Shown here: positions 1 through 9,260 of the stretch, in pieces
How the letters are laid out: each line of letters starts with the position of its first letter
Numbering within the stretch: position 1 is the first letter of the stretch
From: DASRIA01 sp038203635
GTDB lineage: Bacteria > Actinomycetota > Thermoleophilia > Solirubrobacterales > JBBDJG01
DNA length: 64,000 nt
Direction: 5' to 3'
NCBI GenBank assembly: GCA_038203635.1
Contig: JBBRDT010000001.1
Location: 1 to 64,000, forward strand
Notes under the pieces: model-generated
Database searches by the model: none
Seen by the model: the letters and a program-made list of their open reading frames with translations, nothing else
What the model was told of the DNA's origin: nothing
Translations under genes and position numbers: made by a program

Positions 1-92
1 CGGGGCCGCGCGCCCCCCCCCCGCGCCCTCCTGAGTCCGCGGGGGGGCCCCCCCGCCCCGCCCGGCGGCCCCCCCACTTCCCTGCTCTGTCC
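1..92. other. Low-complexity G/C homopolymer stretch at the window edge
   Basis: This stretch is almost only runs of C and G, including runs of eight to ten C and seven G, directly downstream of the stop codon of the first RND permease. It does not resemble the coding sequence or intergenic DNA elsewhere in the window. It may be a poor-quality contig end or an assembly artefact. No gene is supported here. Confidence 0.6.
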
Positions 93-3000
93 TTACGCCG
101 AAGCGGGTGTGGCCGCCAGCCGCCTGCGCTCCTTGCGGCTCTTGGCAAACCGCAGGTACAGGGACGGCAGCACGAACAGGTTGAGCAGCGTCGAGGTGAC
201 GAGACCACCGAGGATGACGATCGCCATCGGGTGCTCGATCTCGTGGCCGGGCAGGCTGCCCGCCACGGCCAGCGGCACGAGTGCGAGGCCCGTCGCGGTG
301 GCCGTCATCATGATCGGCGCGAGCCGCTCCTTTGCCCCCCGCAGCACCAGGGCCGGCCCGAACGGCACGCCCTCCTTCTGCTCGAGATGCTGGAAGTGGC
401 TGACCATCAGGATCCCGTTGCGCGCTGCGATCCCGAACACGGTCAGGAAACCGACCAACGAGCCGAGTGAGAGCACTCCGTCGCCCAGCTTCACGGCGAG
501 CACGCCACCCACCAGGGCCATGGGCAGCAGCAGGAACGTCAGCGCCGCGAGCCGCAGGCTGCCGAAGGCGGCCTGGAGCAAGAGGAAGATGACGACCGCC
601 GCGGCCAGGCCGAACATGTTCAGCCGGTCCTGAGCGGCGTTCAGCTCCGTGGACTCGCCCAACGCCTCAGTGTGGACACCGGCCGGGAGCTTCACGCCCT
701 CCAGCAGCTTCTCGACGTCGTCGACGACGGACTCGAGGTCACGACCTTCGACGTTCGCGCCCACGTCGATCCGTCGCGACTGCTGCGTCCGCTCGATCTT
801 GTTCGGGGTCGGCGCGAGACGGACGTCGGCCACCTGCTCGAGCGTGACCCGATCGCCGGTCGGCGTGTCGATGGGAAGCTCTTCCACATCGGTCACGCTG
901 TTGCGCGCCGACGGGATGCTCCAGACGTGCACGTCGTAGGCCTTGCCCCCGTAGAAGATGTCGCTGACCTCCTCGCTCGCGAGCAGGGCCGAGGACTGCC
1001 GGCGGACGTCACCCGGCTTCAGGCCGTACCGCCGCGCGGCCGCCAGGTCCAGCTCGACCTCGAGGCTGGGCAGGTCCTCCGAGAAGCTGGGATGCGCGTC
1101 GATCACGCCGTCGACCTTGCCGATCTTCTCCGCGATCTCCTCGGACGTGTCGCGCAGCACCTCGAGATCCGGCCCGAAGACGCGCACCACGATCGACTCG
1201 CTCGTCCCTGTGAGGACTTCCTTGATCCGTTCACGCAGATAGGTCTGCACGTCGCGGTACAGGCCCGGATAGCCCTCCACCGTCCTGTGGACCGCCGCGA
1301 GGGTGTCGTCGTAGTCGACGTTCTCGGCGACGCTGATCCAGTTCTCGCCGAAGTCGACGCCGTACACCTCGTCGCCCATCATCGCCTGGCCGATGTGCGA
1401 GCCACAGTTGCGAACGCCGGGTATCTCGCGCAGGTCCTTGCAGGCCCGCACGGAGATACGCGTCTCCTCCGGCGCGGATGTGCCCGGCTCGGTCAGCCAG
1501 TGCATCAGGAAGTCGCGCTCCTTGAAGTTCGGGAGCAGCTGGTTCCCGAGCGTCGGGTAGATCAGCAACCCCGCCAGCAGGCACACGAAGGCCGTCAGGA
1601 TCGCTGGGCTCGGCCTGCGGATGACCCGCGTGAGGATCGCGCCGTAGCCGCGCTTCAGCACCCGCAGCAGCGGGGAATCCTTTGTCCGCAGCTTCCCCCT
1701 CGACAGCATCAGCAGGCACAGCGCCGGCGTGACGGTCAGGGCGACCAGCATCGAGACCAGCACCGCCAGGCCGTATGACACCACCAGCGGCTTGAAGAAA
1801 GCACCCGAGAGGTTCTCGAGGAAGAACACCGGCACGATCGCGACGATGTTGATGACGGTCGCGTACGTGATCGCCGTTCGCACCTCCACCGAGGCGTCGA
1901 GCACGACCCGGAAGGTCGATATGTCAGTCCCCTCGGCGCGCGCCTGGCGCAGGCGTCTGACCACGTTTTCCACATCGATGATCGCATCGTCGACCACCAC
2001 CCCGATCGCCACGACCAGTCCCGCGAGGACCATCACGTTGATGGTCGCGTCGCGCAGGTCGAGCACGAGGATCGCTGCGAGCAGCGACAGCGGAATCGCG
2101 ATCAGGCTGATGAAGGCCGTGCGCCACTCGAACAGGAAGGCGATGATGATCAGGATCACGAGCAGGATCCCGATCAGCAGTGCCCGCGTGAGGTTGTCGA
2201 TCGACTGCTCGATGAAGGTCGCCGGCCGGAAGATCGTCGTGTCGACCTCCACGCTCGGGAGACCGGGCTGCATCTCCTTCATGGCGTCCTCGATGCCCTC
2301 CGTGACCTCCATCGTGTTGGCGCCGCGGAACTTCTGGACGATCAGCATCAGGCCAGGCTCGTCGTTGATGACGCCCTCGCCCCAGATCGGCTGGTGGTCC
2401 GTCTTCACCGTTCCCAGATCGGACAGGCGCACCACCTTGCCGTTCCTGCGCACCACGGGCACCTTGCCCAGGTCCTGCGCGCTCCGGATCGGCTGCACGT
2501 TGCGGATGTTGAGGCGCTGTCCGTTCTCCTCCACGAAGCCGCCGGTGCCCACCACGAAGCTGTCCGCGTACTGGAGCACGCCGGCGTCGAGCGCCTCGGA
2601 GGTGGTCTTCATCACGTTGTCGAGCGAAACGCCGTTCTTGGCCAGCTTCGCCGGGTCGACCTGCACGTGGCGCTGGTTGAGACGCTCGCCGAAGATGTTG
2701 ACCTGCGCGACGCCCGGCACCCGCAGGATCCGCTGCCGCACCTTCCAGTAGGCGAGCGTCGACATCTCGATCAGGTTCAGCTCGTTCGACGTCAGGCCGA
2801 TCTTCATGATCCGGCTGGTCGCCGAGAGCGGCGGCATGATCCACGGCGGGGCCGCCCAGGTCGGCAGCGTCGGGGTGACCTGCGCGACGCGCTCGGTCAC
2901 CAGCTGACGGGCCAGTAGCTCATCGGTGCCGCGCTTGAAGATGATCCGGATCGCCGAGAGCTGCGAAACCGACTTCGAGCGCAGCTCGTCGACGCCGTCG

Positions 3001-3224
3001 ATCCCCTGGAGCTGCTCCTCGATCGGAACCGTGATCAGCTCCTCGACCTCAGTCGATGAGTTACCGAGCGCGATGGTCTGGATCTCGACCTGGGGCGGAG
3101 CGAACTCCGGGAACACGTCGACCTTCGCGTTGGGGATCTGAGAGACGCCCAACACCATCATCGCCGCAGCGGCGAACAGCACGAGCCACCTGAACCGGAG
3201 GCTTCTCGAAACGATCCAACGCAT
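93..3224 (-). CDS. RND efflux permease, CusA/CzcA-like (second permease of cassette A)
   Basis: Inner-membrane proton-driven RND permease of about 1043 residues, the normal length for the family. The start chosen is the ATG giving MRWIVSRSLRFRW, which matches the N-termini of its three paralogues; a longer frame upstream adds an unrelated leader. Visible hallmarks are the first membrane helix, the FPEFAPP motif of the porter domain, the TM4 acidic motif VVVDDAIIDVEN, and the late motif GIAARNGILM. The gene follows a small lipoprotein by 19 bases and ends the operon that starts at 7004. It is most similar to the permease at 9257-12376. By family the substrate would be metal ions or small toxic compounds, but the sequence does not settle which. 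No outer-membrane channel gene lies nearby. Confidence 0.93.
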   Translation of the reverse strand: MRWIVSRSLRFRWLVLFAAAAMMVLGVSQIPNAKVDVFPEFAPPQVEIQTIALGNSSTEVEELITVPIEEQLQGIDGVDELRSKSVSQLSAIRIIFKRGTDELLARQLVTERVAQVTPTLPTWAAPPWIMPPLSATSRIMKIGLTSNELNLIEMSTLAYWKVRQRILRVPGVAQVNIFGERLNQRHVQVDPAKLAKNGVSLDNVMKTTSEALDAGVLQYADSFVVGTGGFVEENGQRLNIRNVQPIRSAQDLGKVPVVRRNGKVVRLSDLGTVKTDHQPIWGEGVINDEPGLMLIVQKFRGANTMEVTEGIEDAMKEMQPGLPSVEVDTTIFRPATFIEQSIDNLTRALLIGILLVILIIIAFLFEWRTAFISLIAIPLSLLAAILVLDLRDATINVMVLAGLVVAIGVVVDDAIIDVENVVRRLRQARAEGTDISTFRVVLDASVEVRTAITYATVINIVAIVPVFFLENLSGAFFKPLVVSYGLAVLVSMLVALTVTPALCLLMLSRGKLRTKDSPLLRVLKRGYGAILTRVIRRPSPAILTAFVCLLAGLLIYPTLGNQLLPNFKERDFLMHWLTEPGTSAPEETRISVRACKDLREIPGVRNCGSHIGQAMMGDEVYGVDFGENWISVAENVDYDDTLAAVHRTVEGYPGLYRDVQTYLRERIKEVLTGTSESIVVRVFGPDLEVLRDTSEEIAEKIGKVDGVIDAHPSFSEDLPSLEVELDLAAARRYGLKPGDVRRQSSALLASEEVSDIFYGGKAYDVHVWSIPSARNSVTDVEELPIDTPTGDRVTLEQVADVRLAPTPNKIERTQQSRRIDVGANVEGRDLESVVDDVEKLLEGVKLPAGVHTEALGESTELNAAQDRLNMFGLAAAVVIFLLLQAAFGSLRLAALTFLLLPMALVGGVLAVKLGDGVLSLGSLVGFLTVFGIAARNGILMVSHFQHLEQKEGVPFGPALVLRGAKERLAPIMMTATATGLALVPLAVAGSLPGHEIEHPMAIVILGGLVTSTLLNLFVLPSLYLRFAKSRKERRRLAATPASA

Positions 3225-3243
3225 TACCTGGTACCCCCCGCCC

Positions 3244-3702
3244 TCAGTGGCTTCCTGCGATGTCAAGCTCGGCGCCGTAGACCTCGGTCGCACCAACAGT
3301 CACGACCTTGGTGCCGACGGCCGGCCCCTTTGACAGCAACACACGATCGTCCTCGATCCGGTCCACCGTGATCGGTACCCGCTCGTACGAGAGCGGCTTC
3401 GAGCTCGTGTAGACGAAGGTCTTGGCCTCGTCGTTGTAGATCAGCGCCTCGTACGGAATGACCTTCTGGCCTCCGCCGCGGCTGACCGTCCCCGTCTGGA
3501 GGTCGACGCGTGCGGCGCCCTCCTTGGTGAACGTCACGCGCTGGAAGTCCTCGCTCTTGCCCTTGATCGGCTCGAGCTTGGTCGGCTCGTAGCCGGCCGC
3601 GCTCTCTTCCTCGACCTCCTTGCAGGCGGACAGCGACATGGCCCCGATCACGATCAGGCCGGCCGCCAGAGCCCGCAGCCGCTTTCCTTGCAGAGTTCTC
3701 AC
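3244..3702 (-). CDS. Minimal RND adaptor lipoprotein (cassette A)
   Basis: Predicted lipoprotein of 152 residues. The GTG start overlaps the TGA of the upstream permease (GTGA), implying translational coupling. A hydrophobic signal ends in the lipobox LSAC with Cys27. The mature part holds the sequence VIPYEALIYNDEAKTFVYT and a following GPAVGTKVV segment, which resemble the last, membrane-proximal domain of CusB/HlyD-type adaptors. The usual biotinyl-lipoyl and helical-hairpin domains are absent, so the protein is about a third of the normal adaptor length. It sits between two RND permease genes and has a close paralogue at 12442-12897. The role as an extracytoplasmic partner of the RND pair is inferred from that context. 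Confidence 0.82.
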   Translation of the reverse strand: MRTLQGKRLRALAAGLIVIGAMSLSACKEVEEESAAGYEPTKLEPIKGKSEDFQRVTFTKEGAARVDLQTGTVSRGGGQKVIPYEALIYNDEAKTFVYTSSKPLSYERVPITVDRIEDDRVLLSKGPAVGTKVVTVGATEVYGAELDIAGSH

Positions 3703-6700
3703 GATGCCGTCTCCTTCTCCACGTCGGTGGCCTGCGGCTGCGCGTCCCGCGCGGGCACCGGGTCGCCGTTGGCCGCCGCACCCGCGGGGGCGGCGGCGGC
3801 CTCGGGCTCGACCCCGGCCCACCTGTGCATGAGCTCGTCCTCGGGAGCCAGACCGGGCTCCGCGGGCGTCCCGTAGCGCAGGTACAGCGCGGGCAGCACG
3901 AACAGGGACAGGAACGTCGTGGTGACGAGTCCGCCCAGGATCACGACAGCCATCGGGTGGACCACCTCGAGGCCAGGCCGAGAGCCCATGATCACGAACG
4001 GCAGTGCGACCAGTGCCAGACCGGCGGCCGTCGTCGCGATCGGCGCAAACCGTTCGCGCGCTCCCCGCCGCACCAGGTCGGGGCCGAACTTCTCCCCTTC
4101 CTCGCGCTGGAGGTGCTGGAAGTGGCGAATGAGCAGCAGGCCACTGCGCGTGGCGATCCCGAACAGTGCCAGGAACCCGATCAGCGACCCGAGCGACAGC
4201 TCCGCGCCTGCGATCAGGGCCGCGACCATCCCGCCCGCGAAGGCGACCGGCACGGTGACGAACGCCAGCACCGCCAGCCGCCAGCCGCCGAAGCCCGCCT
4301 GCAGCAGGAGGAAGATGGCGATCGCACAGCCGAGCGCGAAGGCGAGCATGCGGCCAGAGTTGATCTCTCCGCTCGTGGTCTGCTGGAGAACCTCCGCGTG
4401 GTACTCGAGCGGCAGGCTCAGGCTCGCAAGCCGGTTCTCGATGTCGTTCGCGACATCCCCGACACTGCGACCACTGACGTCTGCTTCGACGTCGAGGTAG
4501 CGCGAGACGGCGTCCCGCTTGATCACGGCCGGCGTCTGCGCGACGCGCACCTCGGCGATGTCGCCGAGACGGACGTGGCCGCCGCCGGGCTTGTCGATCA
4601 CCAGATTGCGAACGCTCGCGACGTTGCGGCGAGTGTCGGGTGTGCCCTTCACGATCACCTCGAAGACCTTCTGGTCCTCGAACACGCTGCCCACCTCGAT
4701 GCCCTGCAACAGGATTGCCTCCGCGCGACGCACGTCGCCCGGCTTGATCCCCTCTCCACGGGCCTTCGCCAGGTCCACCTCGATCTCCACGTTGGACTGA
4801 GTGGCCGGCAGCCCGACACGCAGGTTCTCGACGCCGTCGACTCCGGACACCAGCTGCTCGACCCTGGCCGCCTGACGGCGGAGGACAGCCTGGTCCTGGC
4901 CGAACAGGCGGACGGCGATCGGCTTGTCGGAGCCGGTCAGCACGTCGAGGCCGTCGCCCGTGACCGGGTTCTCGCCTTCCTGCACCGCCCCGACGTCCTT
5001 GATCTTCTGCGTGGTGTAGGTGACAACGCCATGGCGGGCGCTGCGCACGCGGTCCACGGTGTTTTCGATGGAAGCGAGCGTTGCGTCGTAGTCGGCGCCG
5101 GAGTCGATGCTGACCCAGACCTCGCTCGAGTTGACGTCCCCGACCTGGTCGGAGGCAATCGCACGTCCCACATGGGCGCCGACGTTGCCGACACCGGGGA
5201 TGCTCCGCAGCTCACTGCTGAGCTGCGTGGTGAGCTTCGTCATGCGCGGATTCGACGTGCCCGGCTCGCTGTCGAGGCGAACCAGCACGTCACGGTCCTT
5301 GAACGACGGGATCACCGACGTGTCCATCAGCGGTATGGCGACCAGCGCCACCACCGCACAAGCACCCGCGGCGATCAGGCCGGTGCGCGGGTTGCGCACG
5401 AAGCGCGAGAGCCCACCCTCATACCGCGGCAGCAGCCGTCGCACGACAGGGGACTCCGAGTCCCCGGGAGTGCCCAGCGAGAAGAGCATCAGGCTGAGGG
5501 CCGGGGTGAGCGTGAGCGCCACCACCATTGCGGCGAAGGCCGCAAGGGCGTAGGCAAGCGCCATGGGCTCGAAGAACGCGCCGGGGCGGCCCTCCATGAC
5601 TGCGACCGGAACGATTGCCAAAAGGACGATCAGGGTCGCGTAGCCCATCGGGCTGCGCACCTCGTGCGAGGCGTCGACCACGACCTGCGCGATCGACAAA
5701 TCGCTGCCCGCCTCCCGATTCTGACGCAGCCGCCTGGCGACATTCTCGGCGCCGACGACAGCGTCGTCGATCACCACCGCCAGCGCGATCGCAAGACCCG
5801 CGAACGAGATCGCGTTGAAGGTCTCGCCCATCGCGTCCAGCACGAGTGCCGCGGCGACGAGTGACACCGGGATCGTCACGAGCGCGATCAGCACGGTCCG
5901 CCACTGGAACAGGAGGGCCGCGAGGATCAGCGCGAGCAGGATGCCGGCAATCACGATCGCGAGCATCAGGTTGTCTACTGCGTCCTCGATGAAGGTCGCG
6001 GGCCGGAAGACCGATGTGTCGGTCTGCATCCCGGCAAGGCCCGGCTTCAGCTTCTCGAGCGCGTCCTCGACACCCTTCGTCACCTCGACGGTGTTGGCGC
6101 CGGGGAACTTCTCGACGACGAGCATCAGGCCGTCCTTGTCGTTGACGACCGCATCGCCGATCAGCGGCTGGTGGTCCTCGACGACGTTTGCGACGTCGGT
6201 CAGGCGCAGCCGTCCGCCGGTGCCCTCGACCGGCACCTTGCCGAGCTCGGACGGAGTTGAGATGTTGTCGAACACGTTCTGGACCTGGAGCCGCTGCTGC
6301 GGCGTCTCGATGAAGCCGCCGGTGCCAGGAGTCGATGCCTCGAGGTAGCTCACGGGCGACGCGATCTGGGCGTTACCGGTGGTCGAGATCACCTGCTTGA
6401 GGGTCACGTTCTTGTCAGCCAGCGTGCGCGGGTCGACCTGGACCTGCAGCTGCTGGTTGCGCTGTCCGAAGACCGATACGTTCGCCACACCGGCCACGCC
6501 CATCAGCCGCGGACGCATGGTCCAGCGCGCGATCACGGACTTCTCGATCGGCGTCAGCTTGTCGGACGAGAGCGAGATCATCATCACGCGGCTCGACGAG
6601 GACAGCGGCTGGAGCATCGTGGGCGCCTTGGAGACGTGCGGCAGCGCATGCGCCTGGGTCAGCGGCTCCTGTACGAGCTGGCGCGCCTTGTAGATGTCGG

Positions 6701-7004
6701 TGCCCGGCTCGAACACCATCACGATCGAGGACAGGCCCGGAACGGACGACGAGCGGAGGGTGTCGATGCCCTCCACGCCGTTCAGCAGGTCCGCCTCGAG
6801 CGGAACGGTGATCAGCTGCTCCACCTCTTGGGCGGAGAGGCCGAGCGCCTCGGTCTGGACCTCGACGTACGGCGGCGTGAACTCGGGCAGCACGTCGGTC
6901 GGCGCATCACGCAGCTGCGTGATGCCGACGATCATGATGCCGGCGGCGATACCGAGCACGAGCAGCCGGAACCGCAGGCTCGATCGGACGATCGAACGAA
7001 TCAT
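3699..7004 (-). CDS. RND efflux permease, CusA/CzcA-like (first permease of cassette A)
   Basis: RND permease of 1101 residues starting at MIRSIVRSSLRFR, first gene of a three-gene operon with the lipoprotein at 3244 and the permease at 93. It keeps the porter-domain motif LPEFTPPYVEVQT and the TM4 pair in VVIDDAVVGAEN, but the late motif reads GIATRSGLLLI instead of the ARNGI seen in the partner permease. A C-terminal extension of about 60 residues begins EDELMHRWAGVE and continues Ala/Pro-rich; the same extension occurs in the permease at 12902. This suggests the two permease types within a cassette are specialised partners, as in heteromeric RND pumps such as MdtBC. The promoter and a putative operator lie in the divergent gap 7005-7203. 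Confidence 0.92.
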   Translation of the reverse strand: MIRSIVRSSLRFRLLVLGIAAGIMIVGITQLRDAPTDVLPEFTPPYVEVQTEALGLSAQEVEQLITVPLEADLLNGVEGIDTLRSSSVPGLSSIVMVFEPGTDIYKARQLVQEPLTQAHALPHVSKAPTMLQPLSSSSRVMMISLSSDKLTPIEKSVIARWTMRPRLMGVAGVANVSVFGQRNQQLQVQVDPRTLADKNVTLKQVISTTGNAQIASPVSYLEASTPGTGGFIETPQQRLQVQNVFDNISTPSELGKVPVEGTGGRLRLTDVANVVEDHQPLIGDAVVNDKDGLMLVVEKFPGANTVEVTKGVEDALEKLKPGLAGMQTDTSVFRPATFIEDAVDNLMLAIVIAGILLALILAALLFQWRTVLIALVTIPVSLVAAALVLDAMGETFNAISFAGLAIALAVVIDDAVVGAENVARRLRQNREAGSDLSIAQVVVDASHEVRSPMGYATLIVLLAIVPVAVMEGRPGAFFEPMALAYALAAFAAMVVALTLTPALSLMLFSLGTPGDSESPVVRRLLPRYEGGLSRFVRNPRTGLIAAGACAVVALVAIPLMDTSVIPSFKDRDVLVRLDSEPGTSNPRMTKLTTQLSSELRSIPGVGNVGAHVGRAIASDQVGDVNSSEVWVSIDSGADYDATLASIENTVDRVRSARHGVVTYTTQKIKDVGAVQEGENPVTGDGLDVLTGSDKPIAVRLFGQDQAVLRRQAARVEQLVSGVDGVENLRVGLPATQSNVEIEVDLAKARGEGIKPGDVRRAEAILLQGIEVGSVFEDQKVFEVIVKGTPDTRRNVASVRNLVIDKPGGGHVRLGDIAEVRVAQTPAVIKRDAVSRYLDVEADVSGRSVGDVANDIENRLASLSLPLEYHAEVLQQTTSGEINSGRMLAFALGCAIAIFLLLQAGFGGWRLAVLAFVTVPVAFAGGMVAALIAGAELSLGSLIGFLALFGIATRSGLLLIRHFQHLQREEGEKFGPDLVRRGARERFAPIATTAAGLALVALPFVIMGSRPGLEVVHPMAVVILGGLVTTTFLSLFVLPALYLRYGTPAEPGLAPEDELMHRWAGVEPEAAAAPAGAAANGDPVPARDAQPQATDVEKETAS

Positions 7005-7065
7005 TTATGCCCTCCCCCCGAGCGTCACCGTCCCGGCGCGCTGTAGGAAACCCCTTGAATCCCTC

Positions 7066-7104
7066 TCTGAGAGTTTCACAATCTTCTCTCAGAGCTTTCT
7101 CAGA
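7066..7104. promoter_or_regulatory. Putative OmpR-family operator: TCTCAGA direct repeat with 11-bp period
   Basis: TCTCAGA occurs at 7087-7093 and 7098-7104, a 7-4-7 arrangement typical of tandem binding by OmpR-family regulators. An inverted copy, TCTGAGA, lies at 7066-7072. The site is in the divergent gap between the RND operon (start 7004) and the response regulator gene (start 7204), so it could control both. A TCTCA repeat with the same 11-base spacing precedes the other response regulator gene at 53064. Confidence 0.5.
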
Positions 7105-7203
7105 CTGCGGCCCACCTTATAGGGATGAATTCGCGCGTGTCAACCCCAATTTGCCCGAAAGCGCGAGACGATCTGCACAGGCGCCTACGCTGTGTGTGAC
7201 ACG

Positions 7204-7878
7204 ATGCGACTGCTTGTTGTAGAGGACGACGTGAAGCTGGTCAGAGCGCTGCAGCGCGGGCTCCAGCGCGAGGGTTATGTGGTCGACCTCGCGGTGACCG
7301 GCGACGAGGCCCTTGCGCAGGCGAGCTCCTACGACTACGACGCGGTCGTCCTGGACGTGATGCTCCCCGGCAAGGACGGGTTCGCCGTCTGCAAGGAGCT
7401 GCGCCGTGACGAGCAGTGGGTGCCGGTCCTGATGCTCACGGCGCGCGACCACGTGAAGGATCGCATCCGCGGCCTCGACGCCGGCGCGGACGACTACCTC
7501 GTAAAACCGTTCGACTTCGGGGAGATGCTTGCCCGTCTGCGCGCTCTCATTCGCCGCGGCCCGTCGGAACGCCCGGCCGTGATCGAGGTCGGAGACCTGC
7601 GCGTCGACCCGGCCGCCCACGTCGTGACGAGAGGGGGCCGCGAGGTCGAGTTGACGCCCCGGGAGTTCGCGCTCCTGCTGTTCCTCGCGCGCCACGCCGG
7701 CGAGGTGGTCCCCCGCATCGAGTTGCTCGAGCATGTCTGGGACGAGTCCGATGAGGGGTCGACGAACGTGGTGGACGTCTACGTCGGCTATCTGCGCAAG
7801 AAGCTCGAGCGCCCTTTCCGGCGCCGTCCCCTGATCCGCACCGTGCGCGGTGTCGGCTTCATGCTGGAGCCGAAATGA
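7204..7878 (+). CDS. OmpR/PhoB-family response regulator
   Basis: DNA-binding response regulator of 224 residues. The receiver domain carries the acidic pair E7-D8-D9, the phospho-acceptor Asp51 in VVLDVMLPG, and the conserved Lys in LVKPF. The C-terminal winged helix has the family signature ELTPREFALL and the ending RTVRGVGF. I chose the ATG at 7204 giving MRLLVVEDD; a GTG four codons upstream is also possible. The stop overlaps the kinase start (ATGA). Its position between two RND cassettes makes it the obvious candidate regulator of both; the direct repeat at 7087-7104 is a likely binding site. A CusR/CopR-like role in metal response is plausible but unproven. Confidence 0.95.
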   Translation: MRLLVVEDDVKLVRALQRGLQREGYVVDLAVTGDEALAQASSYDYDAVVLDVMLPGKDGFAVCKELRRDEQWVPVLMLTARDHVKDRIRGLDAGADDYLVKPFDFGEMLARLRALIRRGPSERPAVIEVGDLRVDPAAHVVTRGGREVELTPREFALLLFLARHAGEVVPRIELLEHVWDESDEGSTNVVDVYVGYLRKKLERPFRRRPLIRTVRGVGFMLEPK

Positions 7879-9260
7879 AGCTGCCGATCCGGGTCCGTCT
7901 CACCGCCTGGTACGCGGTTCTGCTGGCGATCATCCTCGCCGGGCTGAGCACGTTCCTCGTGCTCCAGCTGCGAGCCGACCTGGAGGACACCGTCGAGGTC
8001 GAGGTGCGATCCGGCTCCCTCGAGATCGCACGCGCATATCAGAACGAAGGGGCCGGGGACTTCCGCGACGCCAGCCGCACGGTGCTCCCGCACGGCAGCT
8101 CGGCCGCCCAGGTCGTGGCGCCCGGCGGACGGGTGCTGGTCGCCTTTGGAGAGCCGGTGGCAAGCCGCCTGCTTGTTTCCAAGGAGTCCGTGGCACGCGC
8201 GCTCGCAGGTGAACGGCAGACCCTGACCGTGAAGTTGGGAGCACACCGGTTCCGGGCGGCGGTGGTCCCCGTCCAGCGTCTGGGCCGGGACCGGGTGATC
8301 GTCGTCGCGGAGTCCCTGCGGCATGTCGACGAATCGGTGGATCGGGTGCTGCTGCTCCTGCTGCTCGGCCTCCCCGCGGCGCTCGCCGCCACCGCCATCG
8401 GAGGCTGGTGGCTTGCCCGCAAGGCGCTGCGCCCCGTCGAGCGGATGACGTCGAAGGCCGAGGAGATCGGCATCGACCGCCTGCACGAACGCATCGCCCC
8501 GCCCCGCACCGAGGACGAGATCGGCCGCCTGGCACTCACGCTCAATGCGATGCTCGACCGCCTCGAGCGCGGCGTCGAGGAGAAGCACCGGCTGATCGCC
8601 GACGCGTCGCACGAGCTACGCACGCCGCTCGCGGCGATGCGCGCGGAGCTGGACGTCAGCCTGATGGACGACGACCTGTCCCCCCCGACCCGCGAGGTGC
8701 TGGAGAGCACCCGTGAAGAGGTGGACAGGATGAGCCGGATCGTGGCCAACCTGTTGACGCTGGCGCGGGTCGACGAGGGGCGGCTCGAGCTGCTCAAGAC
8801 GAGGGTGGACCTCGGCGCTGCGATCGAGGAGGCCGTCCGGCCGCTGCAACCGCTGGCGGCGGCGAAACAGCTGAGGCTGGAGGTGAACGGCGCGCGCTGC
8901 GAGGCGGACGCCGACCCGCAGCGTCTAAACCAGGCGCTGACCAACTTCATCGAGAACGCGATCAAGTTCTCAGAGCCGGGCGGCGAGGTCTGCATCAGCG
9001 CATGGGAGCGCAACGGCGAGGTCGGCGTGACCGTGAAGGACACCGGACCCGGGATCCCGCCCGACGCACGCGCCCACGTCTTCGATCGCTTCTACCGCGC
9101 CGACCCGGCGCGCAGCCGCGCGGGCGGCGGCAGCGGCCTCGGGCTCTCGATCTGTCGCGAGGTTGCCGACGCACACGGCGGCCGTGTCTGGGTCGAGAGC
9201 CAGGAGGGCGAGGGGAGTTCCTTCTCCCTCGCCCTCCCAGCCGACCGAACGACGATCTAG
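7875..9260 (+). CDS. Sensor histidine kinase partner of the upstream response regulator
   Basis: Membrane sensor kinase of 461 residues, start overlapping the regulator stop by ATGA. It has an N-terminal helix after LPIRVRLTAWYAV, an extracytoplasmic sensor of roughly 130 residues, a second helix near residues 155-178, a HAMP linker, the H-box DASHELRTPLA with His246, an N-box with NFIENAIKFS, and ATP-lid motifs DTGPGIP and GGGSGLGLSI. The layout resembles CusS/MtrB-type kinases. Its stop codon overlaps the stop of the convergent RND gene by four bases (CTAG). The sensor domain gives no clear ligand, so a metal signal is only inferred from the RND neighbours. Confidence 0.94.
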   Translation: MKLPIRVRLTAWYAVLLAIILAGLSTFLVLQLRADLEDTVEVEVRSGSLEIARAYQNEGAGDFRDASRTVLPHGSSAAQVVAPGGRVLVAFGEPVASRLLVSKESVARALAGERQTLTVKLGAHRFRAAVVPVQRLGRDRVIVVAESLRHVDESVDRVLLLLLLGLPAALAATAIGGWWLARKALRPVERMTSKAEEIGIDRLHERIAPPRTEDEIGRLALTLNAMLDRLERGVEEKHRLIADASHELRTPLAAMRAELDVSLMDDDLSPPTREVLESTREEVDRMSRIVANLLTLARVDEGRLELLKTRVDLGAAIEEAVRPLQPLAAAKQLRLEVNGARCEADADPQRLNQALTNFIENAIKFSEPGGEVCISAWERNGEVGVTVKDTGPGIPPDARAHVFDRFYRADPARSRAGGGSGLGLSICREVADAHGGRVWVESQEGEGSSFSLALPADRTTI

